A DNA stretch of 17,548 nucleotides from CAZAJT01 sp964485585 (GTDB taxonomy: Bacteria; Patescibacteriota; Microgenomatia; UBA1406; GWC2-37-13). The notes beneath the pieces are model-generated. The model worked only from the letters and a program-made list of their open reading frames with translations, was not told the origin of the DNA and searched no databases. Below, in pieces: positions 6,548 to 14,325 of the stretch (position 1 is its first letter; each line of letters begins with the position of its first letter). Where the stretch lies: the NCBI GenBank assembly GCA_964485585.1, contig CAZAJT010000020.1, forward strand, positions 1 through 17,548, written 5' to 3'. A program made the position numbers and the translations under genes.

Positions 6548-8971
6548 TTAGTTAAACGGCTTTGGTTTATCTGAAGGATTCGAAGTCTCATAAATCTTTT
6601 TATCACAGAATGTACTACTATACCTCTTCATAAAGTACTCTGTTCTACCAAAATAACAGGTCTTTTCAACCAGATCATCTGGTTTTTCAAACCACGCATC
6701 CTTACTCCCGTAGTTTTTCAACATAAAACTCATTACTCGATTCCATATCGGCGCCGCACCAGTAATACCCGAAACAAGATAGCGATTCATCGGAGTTCCA
6801 TCACTGTTGCCAACCCATACCGCAACCAAGAATTCAGGCGTATACCCTATCGTCCAGTTATCTTTCCAGCTATCAGTAGTCCCGGTCTTAACCGACACTT
6901 TATAACCAGAAACTTCAAGGTTGGATCGCGTACCAAATGCCCACGTGCGAGCAAAGTTGTCCGAGAGTATATCTGATATAATGAAAGCGTTACTTTCGCT
7001 CACCACCCGTTTTTTTTCCGGAGTTAATGCATAAAGACTTCCGTTAAGCACACTGTCAAGTCTCAAAATGCTATCAAGATTTACCCGATATCCTTTATTG
7101 GCAAACACACCAAATGCCGTGGCCATATCAATCATAGTAACATCCCCGCCACCAAGCGTAAGCGATAGTCCGAATCGCGAAGAATCCTCCCATGTTGAGA
7201 TACCCATATTTCTCGCATAGGAAACAAACGAATCAACTCCTAACGTATTGAGCACACGAACCGCTGGGATATTATAGGAATTAGCAAGAGCAAATCTTAG
7301 TGGTATTTTTCCATGAAATTTTCCATCATAATTTACCGGTCGATACGTTTCAATATCTGAAATGGTATAGGAAATCGGCGCATCGTCTAAGATAGAGGCT
7401 GCAGTGTACCCTTTTTCAAGAGCAAGCGAATACATAATTGGCTTAATTGATGAACCAGGTTGTCGAAGTGCTGTGGTAACATTAAATGCTCCGGAAGGAC
7501 TCGAAAAGTAATCTATCGAACCAACCATAGCAAGGATTTCGCCGGTTGAGGGTTTTGTCACAAGTATGCCGCCATTGGTAACATTTAAGTTTTTTATCTT
7601 GTCAAGTTCTTCTTGCAATATCTTTTCAGCTTCTTGTTGGATCGTAAGATCCAATGTTGTTACTACTCGCAGACCTCCCTCCTCTACCTGTTTTATGCCA
7701 TATCGTTCCTCTAACTGGCTTCGTACATAAAATACGAAATGGGGTGCTTTAATTTTTGTTTGTGGAGGAACTACCGCTAAGGGAATTGTCACTGCAGCCT
7801 CTTTTTGTTCGGCCGTGATATATCCCTGTTCAAACATCTTTCGCAACACATCATTTCTTCTCCAGAGTGCAGCCTTAGGATTGAAATACGGTGAATACAG
7901 TGAAGGTGCTTGTGGTAAACCGGCCAGTAACGCAGCTTCAGCAAGAGCCATGTCCTTTGCGTGTTTGCCAAAATAGGTACGAGCAGCTTCTTCAATACCA
8001 TAGGAAGCCCCACCATACGCAACTTGATTCAGATACATTTCAAGTATTTGATCTTTCGTGTAGAGACGTTCTGCCCATAATGCTAAAATGATTTCCTTTA
8101 TCTTGCGCTCAAGTGTCTTCTCCGGCGTGAGAAGTGCAGATTTTACTAACTGCTGTGTTATGGTGGATCCTCCCTGCAATCCACCCTGAGAGATATTTTC
8201 TTTAACCGCCCTTACAATTCCTGAAATGAGTGCTACTCCGTTATGACGATAGTAATCTTTATCTTCGATTGCGATAGTAGCGCTCGCAAGATAGGGAGGG
8301 AGTTCTCTTAATCGTACCGGCGTTCTGTTTTGATCACGATAAAACTCATAGAGCAGTTTCCCACTTCGATCATACAGGTGAGACGACAAGGGATAATTTA
8401 CTGAACCAATCAATTTTGGGTTTGGGAGCGATTTGATGAAATAGTACCCTTGTTGCACTGCTATAAATAGCATAGCAAATACGATGCCGAGAAGAAAATA
8501 TTTAAAAGGTGTTACTACTCGCACTGGTGCATATTTCCTCGGTCTCCCTCTCCCTCGTTTTCTAACGTGCTTTCCAATGTGAGGAACATGGAGTTGGGGC
8601 AGTGTTATTTTGGGAAAAGTTGGTAAGCGTAGTTCTATGATAGGCGCCTTCCATCGGAGTAGGTTGCGCACAGTATAAAGCTTTTGAATAAGAATGTTGA
8701 TACAAACACGCATCTCTCTGTATCTTGTTTTAGCTATAGTAATTGCATTATTTCCCGATTCTATTAATTCCTCACGATAATCGATTCCAATAGCGCTTAT
8801 CTTTCTTATCGCTACAGCAATAGTTTTAATCGTGATTGAAAAAAAATAAAGGATTGAGTCACCGATAAAAATAAAAAAAAGGATACTAAAATATATACCC
8901 TTATAGAAAGGTTTTTTCACGTACAGCAAAGAGTGTTTGCAATAGTCACTTTTCTTGTATTTCTTCAGCAT
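6548..8971 (-). CDS. Class A penicillin-binding protein (PBP1A-like) with long N-terminal extension
   Basis: Bifunctional peptidoglycan synthase, 807 aa. The transglycosylase (GT51) domain, about 195-370, has ATIAIEDKDYYRHNG with catalytic E236, GGSTITQQLVK and the conserved EMYLNQVAYG and ALLAGLPQAPS. The transpeptidase domain has SxxK at S507-K510 (PGSSIKP), SYN at 565-567 and KTGTT from K695. Ordinary PBP1A proteins have a short cytoplasmic tail; here about 155 residues precede the main transmembrane helix (about 156-178, FKYFLLGIVFAMLFIAV), including another strongly hydrophobic stretch at about 25-47. The linker between them carries a basic AT-hook-like motif (GRGRPRK, 140-146). The C-terminus (DKPKPFN) is short and Pro/Lys-rich. 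ATG 8971 follows a good promoter with a short leader. The gene stands alone, facing serS. Confidence 0.95.
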   Translation of the reverse strand: MLKKYKKSDYCKHSLLYVKKPFYKGIYFSILFFIFIGDSILYFFSITIKTIAVAIRKISAIGIDYREELIESGNNAITIAKTRYREMRVCINILIQKLYTVRNLLRWKAPIIELRLPTFPKITLPQLHVPHIGKHVRKRGRGRPRKYAPVRVVTPFKYFLLGIVFAMLFIAVQQGYYFIKSLPNPKLIGSVNYPLSSHLYDRSGKLLYEFYRDQNRTPVRLRELPPYLASATIAIEDKDYYRHNGVALISGIVRAVKENISQGGLQGGSTITQQLVKSALLTPEKTLERKIKEIILALWAERLYTKDQILEMYLNQVAYGGASYGIEEAARTYFGKHAKDMALAEAALLAGLPQAPSLYSPYFNPKAALWRRNDVLRKMFEQGYITAEQKEAAVTIPLAVVPPQTKIKAPHFVFYVRSQLEERYGIKQVEEGGLRVVTTLDLTIQQEAEKILQEELDKIKNLNVTNGGILVTKPSTGEILAMVGSIDYFSSPSGAFNVTTALRQPGSSIKPIMYSLALEKGYTAASILDDAPISYTISDIETYRPVNYDGKFHGKIPLRFALANSYNIPAVRVLNTLGVDSFVSYARNMGISTWEDSSRFGLSLTLGGGDVTMIDMATAFGVFANKGYRVNLDSILRLDSVLNGSLYALTPEKKRVVSESNAFIISDILSDNFARTWAFGTRSNLEVSGYKVSVKTGTTDSWKDNWTIGYTPEFLVAVWVGNSDGTPMNRYLVSGITGAAPIWNRVMSFMLKNYGSKDAWFEKPDDLVEKTCYFGRTEYFMKRYSSTFCDKKIYETSNPSDKPKPFN

Positions 8972-8984
8972 AAATCGGAAACGA

Positions 8985-9013
8985 ATTATACATTATTTTA
9001 TAGGTGTCAACAA
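8985..9013 (-). promoter_or_regulatory. Promoter of the penicillin-binding protein gene
   Basis: On the minus strand, TATAAT (8990-8985) preceded at 17 nt by TTGTTG (9013-9008). A perfect TTGACA overlaps it (9010-9005) but with only a 14-nt spacer. The predicted start near 8978 leaves a leader of about 7 nt before ATG 8971. Confidence 0.6.
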
Positions 9014-9108
9014 TAATAGTTTGCTTGCTGGAGGGCTTATTCGTTGAAGAACACAAAATTGAGAGCAGGAAAAAAAAGTGAAAAAATCATTGTTATTAAA
9101 ATTGGTTT

Positions 9109-9128
9109 TTGGCTCCATAAAGCCCTAA
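9109..9128 (+). repeat. Intergenic 20-bp imperfect direct repeat, copy 1
   Basis: TTGGCTCCATAAAGCCCTAA, identical at 17 of 20 positions to copy 2 at 9191-9210, 82 bp downstream. It contains a small inverted pair GGCT/AGCC (9111-9114 and 9121-9124). It could be a paired regulator site or part of an RNA element; nothing distinguishes these. Confidence 0.5.
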
Positions 9129-9130
9129 AG

Positions 9131-9157
9131 TTGTCACGAGCGACAGACTGGTATATT
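9131..9157 (+). promoter_or_regulatory. Possible promoter inside the intergenic region
   Basis: TTGTCA (9131-9136), a 15-nt spacer that is shorter than ideal, and an extended -10, TGG-TATATT (9149-9157). No coding sequence lies just downstream, so if active it would drive a noncoding RNA or an extra-long LysM leader. Confidence 0.3.
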
Positions 9158-9190
9158 CTAACATATTATTTGCTATAAACGCATAGTTTC

Positions 9191-9210
9191 TTGGCTTCAA
9201 AATGCCCTAA
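9191..9210 (+). repeat. Intergenic 20-bp imperfect direct repeat, copy 2
   Basis: TTGGCTTCAAAATGCCCTAA, 17 of 20 identical to copy 1 at 9109-9128. The GGCT/AGCC pairing of copy 1 is reduced to GGC/GCC here. Both copies lie between the two divergent promoters. Confidence 0.5.
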
Positions 9211-9301
9211 TAGTATATTCACTCGGTAATCTGTTGCTATTGACGGCCATTGTTATTCAACATCAAAAGAATCCTCTCTCCTTTTTCATAATACATAACG
9301 C

Positions 9302-9325
9302 TACCATCTTGTCAATGGTATTTTT
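9302..9325 (+). terminator. Terminator-like hairpin
   Basis: TACCAT (9302-9307), a 7-nt loop and ATGGTA (9315-9320) form a 6-bp stem followed at once by five T residues (9321-9325). The stem has only two G-C pairs, so it is weak. It precedes the LysM promoter and could end a transcript from the possible promoter at 9131-9157. Confidence 0.3.
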
Positions 9326-9373
9326 GGGAGTTGCCCAGGTCTATAGGTTTAATTTCTCATATAAATTTTCCTG

Positions 9374-9402
9374 TTGCCATAGTCATTTTTGTTTGTTATA
9401 CT
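9374..9402 (+). promoter_or_regulatory. Promoter of the LysM protein gene
   Basis: TTGCCA (9374-9379; 5 of 6), a 17-nt spacer and TATACT (9397-9402; 5 of 6) with an upstream TG at 9394-9395 (extended -10). The predicted start near 9409 gives a leader of about 33 nt, unlike the leaderless genes here, but still without a Shine-Dalgarno sequence. Confidence 0.7.
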
Positions 9403-9441
9403 ACTGCAGAAAAAGCTTATTGTTCAAATTAATTATCGATA

Positions 9442-10038
9442 ATGAAACAAAAAAAATTAAATTTGCTTGATCACGTGAGGCGGAATTATAGATCGTTCCT
9501 CCTCGGGTTATTTTCTTTTATCATCCTTGCATTACTTGTTGTTAAAATGATGCCTTCCTTCCAACTCCCTTCAATTGTTTCTAACAAACTTCCTCAGAAA
9601 CAGAATGTGGCTCCCACATCAGTTCCGAAGAATGCGACCGTACAGAACAAAAAAGAATTACTTCATACCGTACAAAGCGGTGAAAGTTTATGGATAATAG
9701 CTGAAAAATATTACAACTCTGGTTTTCGTGCTTTTGATATTGCGATAGCGAATGACCTTCCTAACCCTGACATTATTGAAAAAGGCCAAACATTAAAAAT
9801 ACCAGTACTTGATGAAAATCAAGGGGAAATCAGCCCGGAGGCCGCATCTACTTCAAAAATAACAGAAAGCACACAATCGAGAATACTGCAGTATACGGTA
9901 AAATCAGGTGATTATCTGTGGAAAATTGCAGAAGACGTATATGGAAACGGTTATCTCTGGGAAAAAATTGCTCATGCCAACAATTTGATAAATCCGGAAT
10001 TGATTCATTCGGGAAATATTCTGACAATCCCTATATAG
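9442..10038 (+). CDS. Membrane-anchored protein with two LysM domains
   Basis: 198 aa. A basic N-terminus (MKQKKLNLLDHVRRNYR) is followed by one transmembrane helix at about 18-36, then a Pro/Thr/Gln-rich linker to about 70. Two LysM domains follow: about 74-121 (HTVQSGESLWIIAEKYY through GQTLKIPV) and about 149-198 (YTVKSGDYLWKIAEDVYG through NILTIPI). LysM binds N-acetylglucosamine-containing glycans such as peptidoglycan, so the protein probably links the membrane to the wall; no catalytic domain is present. ATG 9442 is the first in-frame ATG after the promoter. The stop overlaps the 3' end of the convergent sortase gene by 8 nt (10031-10038), and no terminator lies between them. Confidence 0.9.
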   Translation: MKQKKLNLLDHVRRNYRSFLLGLFSFIILALLVVKMMPSFQLPSIVSNKLPQKQNVAPTSVPKNATVQNKKELLHTVQSGESLWIIAEKYYNSGFRAFDIAIANDLPNPDIIEKGQTLKIPVLDENQGEISPEAASTSKITESTQSRILQYTVKSGDYLWKIAEDVYGNGYLWEKIAHANNLINPELIHSGNILTIPI

Positions 10039-10768
10039 CTTTCAATTTAGCTTTCACTACAAGCCTATTCCAATAGGTACCTGGAGGAACACACGTTATG
10101 AGCGTTAAATAAGATCCGTCGAACTTTTGCTCCAGTACTGACACCTGTTCCGGCTTCACGACAAACATATCGTATACTTCATACTCATATTCAGTTTCTC
10201 CGACAGTTACAACCATCGTATCACCTTTGTTCAATGAGGGAAGATAGGTAAATATCGTTTTGTAGTCTTTAGTATTGTAAAGTTGCGGCAATGTGGAATG
10301 ACCGAATATTGCAACATTTCCCAGCTCACCGGGCAAAGAAGTCGGTAAATAATGAATCAGGCTCTTAGAAAGGTCATCACCCCCGATCACCACCTTCGCA
10401 TCGGTGATGTTAAGTTTTGGAATAGAAATTGCATACTCCTTAATATCCAACGTCGTACTTTGCTTTCCCTGCGGCATCGAGGGAAACCAGAGATTTGCTT
10501 GTACAAAATCGCGCAGATTGCTGGAGTAAACATTATAGCTTCCCAATAATGCATTTGCTGCATTCAATGATGATGCGATTTTGGAAGCAGGAACCGGACT
10601 CAAAATATCACGTTGAATAAAAAGACGGGAATAAAGCTCAAATGAAAGAATAGGATAAAAAGACCAAAATAAGAGAAGGGATCCTGATATGAGAGAGAGG
10701 TACGAAACGGTGTGGACTACCTTCTTTTTAACAGAAAAATACTCTTTGGTATAAATATGAATCGCCAT
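10031..10768 (-). CDS. Sortase (transpeptidase for surface proteins)
   Basis: 245 aa with an N-terminal transmembrane helix (about 21-45) and an extracytoplasmic sortase barrel. The catalytic triad is visible: H157 in AIFGHS, C226 in LTLITC and R235 in WNRLVV. Sortases cleave a C-terminal sorting signal and join the protein to the wall or to a pilin subunit. No LPxTG-like protein is encoded in this window, so the substrate is elsewhere or uses another motif. I would not fix the class from sequence alone; the PPGTYWNR segment after the Cys suits the class D/E range. It begins 11 nt downstream of the PilM-like/baseplate-J-like gene with no separate promoter visible, so the two are probably co-transcribed. 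Its 3' end overlaps the LysM gene. Confidence 0.93.
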   Translation of the reverse strand: MAIHIYTKEYFSVKKKVVHTVSYLSLISGSLLLFWSFYPILSFELYSRLFIQRDILSPVPASKIASSLNAANALLGSYNVYSSNLRDFVQANLWFPSMPQGKQSTTLDIKEYAISIPKLNITDAKVVIGGDDLSKSLIHYLPTSLPGELGNVAIFGHSTLPQLYNTKDYKTIFTYLPSLNKGDTMVVTVGETEYEYEVYDMFVVKPEQVSVLEQKFDGSYLTLITCVPPGTYWNRLVVKAKLKAI

Positions 10769-10779
10769 GAAGAAATAAC

Positions 10780-12795
10780 CTAAAGCGATGAAATTTTTAA
10801 TTCTATGTTTTTCTTAAAGAAAGGTATCCATGAGTTAAAAACAAAGATTGGAGATTTCGGTTTTATCTCGTAAGCGGAAGCTTGAAATTCTTTCTTCAAA
10901 ACTAGTTCTAATTCGCTTTGTTTTTTTCCCGCTATTTTATCGAGGATTTCATTGGATGAGACGTCTTTTAATGCTGATGCCTCTACCTCCATTCCAACAG
11001 CTAACAGGTTTTTATTCCTTTTTACTTCCTTTATCTTAAATTGGATATTATTCTCATGGAGAGTATATCCTGATGGCACTTCCGAATCCAGCGTTTTTTT
11101 CAAGAGCGTCCGGACATCGCTCATTGAATACGTGTAATATTGAGTATTTACGTGAGCTTTCAGTAGCATTTCATTTGCTTCTTCTCCTACTTCTTTGGAA
11201 GATTGCACATTGCTTAAACTTGAAGTGGTCAATGTATCTAGTAATCCTGTGTCTTCCTTCATCGTACTTTCTATTTCGGTAATGGCCTGCTCTTTTCCTT
11301 TTTGTAGGATTGCTTCTTTGAGTGATTCTATGTCCTGTTTTGCAACAGTCTGCACTTGTTTCTTGCTTCCGCCGGTGAAAGCCGACTCATTCATAGCAAA
11401 AAGTGTAGATGTTTTATAATCTGCTACTTTAAATGTTTGACCCTTTGTGATGTTACCTTCTGATCCAAGCTCAAAAGCGGTAATCTTCGCTTTACTTTTT
11501 CCGGGCGTCGTCACTTTGTTTCCTCCCACGATAGAAGACGATCCGGACGCAACAGACATATCATCATCCAGAGTAAATTTAATTCCGTTTGTCTCAAGCG
11601 ACGTTCCTTTGGTAATCACTTTACTTGTCTCATCAAAGTTGTTGATCACTACTTCGCCTTTTGCTTTTTCTCCAATGTCGCGTTTACCGGTTGTCTTCTT
11701 CTTTTCCGATAACTCTGCAGAAGTTGTTGCATTATTAATTTTCAGCTCATTCGTAAAATCTACTGATTTGCTGATAGAACGGGAAGGGAATAATACGTTT
11801 ATCCTAACTTTATGAAAAAAGTATTCTATGCTAAAAAGGAGAAGGGATAAACCAATAATCGCGGTTATTCCAATCGGATACCATCGAGGAAGTCGCATCT
11901 TGGGAAAAAGATGTGCCAGTGATTTCATAGGTAATACTATACTGAATAATGTATTGTTTTTCTTTTGCCTAACTATCTTTTCTTGCTTCCGTTCAACATC
12001 CCTTCCTATAGCAAACCCCAATACTTCTTCTTGGGGGGCCTTCTCGGCTTGAGCAACGGATGGTGAGAAGCGCATCACTTGCTCTTCGAATATGTTGAAG
12101 AGCGATTTGTAAATATCCTCCTGAGCTAATACTTCAACCCGAGGAAACTGAACAAATAATTTGGAATCCCAGTGATGAGAAACAATCGCAGTAGATTCTT
12201 CATGTAAATCATCTGAATCATAAATGATTATCCGCGATGGCAGCATCACTTCACGACTTATGTCTGCGAATGCTGACTCCAAATCATCAACGATGCTATC
12301 GGTACGCGCAATGCTCCTTCCGCATACCTTACTACCTGCTTTAAATACAAAAATGCTAATATTTGCCACATCTACTTCTATAAGCACCGCATTGAGATGC
12401 GTCTCATTATGTTTCTTAAGAAACTCCATCACTGCGTCGCTACATTCAATGTATCCCAACGGTCTTACGTCGAGATTTTTGACCAGATTTTTAAAGAGCG
12501 CCAGATGTGATTTCTGTATTTCTTTTGTTTTCTGATCGATTAAATGCGAAAAGACAAAAAATATTACCTCATCGACATGAGTCTTGGTCCGTTGTTCCAA
12601 TGAGAATAGTAGTTCGTCAACATGCTCAATGAGATTGTCCCAACCGTTGGTAAATTCAACCTGCTCTCTTGCAAGAACCCTCAGCTGATTGTATGTTTTC
12701 TCAAAAATAAAGCCTACTCCGCCAGATTCTTTGATGAGCAACCCAAATTGTGCTTCCTTTTTTTTCTGCTTGAGGAAGGGAAGTGAAAGAGCCAT
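10780..12795 (-). CDS. Membrane protein with PilM-like N-terminal and baseplate-J-like C-terminal regions
   Basis: 671 aa, a composite protein. Residues 1 to about 270 are cytoplasmic and resemble the actin-like (PilM/FtsA) fold: an opening strand pair (GLLIKESGGVGFIFE), LIEVDVANISIFVFKAGS (138-155) where a phosphate-binding strand should be, and VLGFAIGRD (258-266). The usual glycines after the Asp (DxG) are absent, so nucleotide binding is doubtful. One transmembrane helix lies at about 306-327 (YPIGITAIIGLSLLLFSI). The outer part (about 375-465: GEVVINN, KGTSLETNGIKFTLDDD, ITAFELGSEGNITKGQTF) resembles baseplate-J/gp47-type beta domains, here probably not phage-derived, followed by charged helices and a second alpha/beta region. 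Function is unknown; a membrane-spanning scaffold linking cytoplasm to surface is an inference. ATG 12795 sits 7 nt after a TAGAAT box. Sortase follows after 11 nt. Confidence 0.75.
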   Translation of the reverse strand: MALSLPFLKQKKKEAQFGLLIKESGGVGFIFEKTYNQLRVLAREQVEFTNGWDNLIEHVDELLFSLEQRTKTHVDEVIFFVFSHLIDQKTKEIQKSHLALFKNLVKNLDVRPLGYIECSDAVMEFLKKHNETHLNAVLIEVDVANISIFVFKAGSKVCGRSIARTDSIVDDLESAFADISREVMLPSRIIIYDSDDLHEESTAIVSHHWDSKLFVQFPRVEVLAQEDIYKSLFNIFEEQVMRFSPSVAQAEKAPQEEVLGFAIGRDVERKQEKIVRQKKNNTLFSIVLPMKSLAHLFPKMRLPRWYPIGITAIIGLSLLLFSIEYFFHKVRINVLFPSRSISKSVDFTNELKINNATTSAELSEKKKTTGKRDIGEKAKGEVVINNFDETSKVITKGTSLETNGIKFTLDDDMSVASGSSSIVGGNKVTTPGKSKAKITAFELGSEGNITKGQTFKVADYKTSTLFAMNESAFTGGSKKQVQTVAKQDIESLKEAILQKGKEQAITEIESTMKEDTGLLDTLTTSSLSNVQSSKEVGEEANEMLLKAHVNTQYYTYSMSDVRTLLKKTLDSEVPSGYTLHENNIQFKIKEVKRNKNLLAVGMEVEASALKDVSSNEILDKIAGKKQSELELVLKKEFQASAYEIKPKSPIFVFNSWIPFFKKNIELKISSL

Positions 12796-12802
12796 ATTCT
12801 TG

Positions 12803-12832
12803 ATTCTAACAGAATACGCTAATGTTATTCAA
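12803..12832 (-). promoter_or_regulatory. Promoter of the PilM-like/baseplate-J-like gene (near-leaderless)
   Basis: Minus strand: TTGAAT (12832-12827; 4 of 6), 18-nt spacer, extended -10 TGT-TAGAAT ending at 12803, then 7 nt to ATG 12795. The -35 box overlaps the stop codon of the upstream solute-binding protein gene. Confidence 0.6.
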
Positions 12833-14318
12833 TTTTATAGCGTGAATAAACCTGCGATACTCCCTGACCTGCAACCCGTAATGCTTCGCTATAGGAAACT
12901 CCTTGAATCGTAGCGTTTACTGCATTTTCCAAATACTTTACTACTTCATCATTCAGTCCATTATCATAGGTCCGAGATATCAAAGGAATACTGATAAAAT
13001 AATTCGCCTGTTGAATTACTGCACCAACAAATTCATTCTGTGTGAGAGTGGGGGCTAAATCAACACGAGAATACGGCTCGCCAAAGAGTCTCGTTTTACT
13101 CTGAGCCTCGTAGAGCTTTGTCATGGTTTCTTTTTCTGAAAGAAATCGTAAAAACTTCCAAGCCTCACCCTGATTTTTGCCGAACTTGGATACCCCTTCT
13201 ACCCAGTAAGAGGCAATAGAAACAGGGTTACCGCCTGGTAATTGAGGCACCGGAACAACTTTGAGCTCTATATCGGGGTTTGCAGTTTTTATAGTATGTA
13301 TTTCCCAGGAAGGTACTAGAATCATAGCGACTTTCTCTTGAATGAAGGCTGCAATCGAATTTGGCATAGAATCATTCCAGAAATCCGTCGGAGGCTCAGC
13401 AAGCTTACGATAACTTTCCAGTGCACCTGCAGCCTCAGGTTGATCAAGTTTTCGTAGGTCTCCTCCATTTTGTACCAGCATGAGACCAAACAAATCTGAA
13501 AAATGCTCGACGTTTGCAGCAGTTCCGATGGCGATTGGAGAACTAAAGATTTGTCCATTCTGATCTTTGCCGGATAATTTGGATACCGACTCGGTAATAT
13601 CCTCCCATGTTGATGGCGCTTTCACAATACCTGCTTTTTTAAAGAGACCTTCGTTATATAGAAGTACTAATCCATCGATAGTCAAAGGGAGGCCATAGTA
13701 GTGGTCACCTATCTTAAGGTCTTTCGCATGGACAGGATAAAAAGTCGCCTCAAACTCTTTGTTACTCATGATATTTGAAGGAACGTATTGAGCTATTTCT
13801 TTTATCTCCGGTAACCAAGTATTATGAAAACGGAATATGTCTGGCCCTTGTCCGTTTTTACTTCGTGCAATTAGTTTTTCACGATATTCAAGGGGAGACA
13901 TTTTCTGATACTGCACTTTTATATGAGGGTTTTTTGCCTGATACTGTGTGATAATACCATCATATATTGCTTTATCCTCCCATAATCCCCAATACTGCAA
14001 TGCAATCTCACTTTTTTTCGTCACGCCACCAAATAATAACCGGACAAGGAGCATAAAAATAACGATAAAAAACCCGATACCTCCACCAAGTATGATATAT
14101 TTCATATAATTACGGTGAGTGGGAGGAGGGATGCTCGGTGGTGCCACTGGCGGGGGGGAAGTAAAAACCTCTTCAGGAGTCGCTAGCTCAGGTGATACTT
14201 CTTCAGGTGCGATTTCCTGCTCACTTGGTTGTTGTTGAGTAACCGATATGGTTTCAAAAATAGGTTTTGGAATATTGGGAGATTGATTTTTATCATTATT
14301 TGCCTTATTATCGTCCAT
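12825..14318 (-). CDS. Membrane-anchored family 1 extracellular solute-binding protein
   Basis: 497 aa from ATG 14318. Residues 1 to about 68 are acidic and Pro-rich (for example VAPPSIPPP) and should be cytoplasmic; one transmembrane helix follows at about 73-97. The remainder is a periplasmic-binding-protein fold of the sugar-binding family: an opening strand ALQYWGLWED, IITQYQAKNPHIKVQYQ, GPDIFRF, YGLPLTIDGLVLLYNEGLFKKAGI, PSTWEDI, and GEAWKFLRFLSEKE. Classical members are lipoproteins that deliver sugars to an ABC importer; here there is no lipobox and no permease or ATPase gene nearby, so transport is unproven and a sensory or wall-glycan-binding role is possible. A TTG at 14339 would add seven residues but would begin inside the divergent vanW-family gene; ATG 14318 is preferred. 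It is followed after 29 nt by the PilM-like/baseplate-J-like gene. Confidence 0.88.
   Translation of the reverse strand: MDDNKANNDKNQSPNIPKPIFETISVTQQQPSEQEIAPEEVSPELATPEEVFTSPPPVAPPSIPPPTHRNYMKYIILGGGIGFFIVIFMLLVRLLFGGVTKKSEIALQYWGLWEDKAIYDGIITQYQAKNPHIKVQYQKMSPLEYREKLIARSKNGQGPDIFRFHNTWLPEIKEIAQYVPSNIMSNKEFEATFYPVHAKDLKIGDHYYGLPLTIDGLVLLYNEGLFKKAGIVKAPSTWEDITESVSKLSGKDQNGQIFSSPIAIGTAANVEHFSDLFGLMLVQNGGDLRKLDQPEAAGALESYRKLAEPPTDFWNDSMPNSIAAFIQEKVAMILVPSWEIHTIKTANPDIELKVVPVPQLPGGNPVSIASYWVEGVSKFGKNQGEAWKFLRFLSEKETMTKLYEAQSKTRLFGEPYSRVDLAPTLTQNEFVGAVIQQANYFISIPLISRTYDNGLNDEVVKYLENAVNATIQGVSYSEALRVAGQGVSQVYSRYKIE
14283..14311 (+). promoter_or_regulatory. Promoter of the VanW-family gene, inside the opposing coding sequence
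   Basis: TTGATT (14283-14288; 4 of 6), 17-nt spacer, TATTAT (14306-14311; 5 of 6). The predicted start near 14318 leaves about 8 nt before ATG 14326. All of it lies within the first codons of the divergent solute-binding protein gene. Confidence 0.55.
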
Positions 14319-14325
14319 AAGATTT

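Larger units (their letters stand above)
8972..9441. other. 470-bp noncoding region between two divergent genes
   Basis: This is the only long gap in the window and is AT-rich. It holds the minus promoter of the penicillin-binding protein gene at its left end and the plus promoter of the LysM gene at its right end. Between them are two copies of an imperfect 20-bp repeat (9109-9128 and 9191-9210), a possible plus-strand promoter at 9131-9157 and a terminator-like hairpin at 9302-9325. A TTG-started reading frame of 78 codons (9234-9470) crosses into the LysM gene but its translation resembles nothing. I see no tRNA, tmRNA, SRP or RNase P RNA signature. Confidence 0.75.

Noticed and set aside
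9234..9470. TTG-started 78-codon reading frame in the intergenic region
   Set aside because: Its translation is rich in Phe, Cys and His with no recognisable domain, no promoter at a sensible distance, and it runs 29 nt into the well-supported LysM gene in another frame. Best treated as chance.
11447..11815. 122-codon plus-strand frame opposite the PilM-like/baseplate-J-like gene
   Set aside because: It lies entirely antisense to a long gene with clear domains; the Ser/Phe/Leu/Pro-rich translation is typical of a shadow frame.
10780..12795. Prophage tail gene
   Set aside because: The baseplate-J-like region is the only phage resemblance; no other tail, capsid, integrase or lysis gene is nearby, and the protein has a transmembrane helix and a cytoplasmic PilM-like part.
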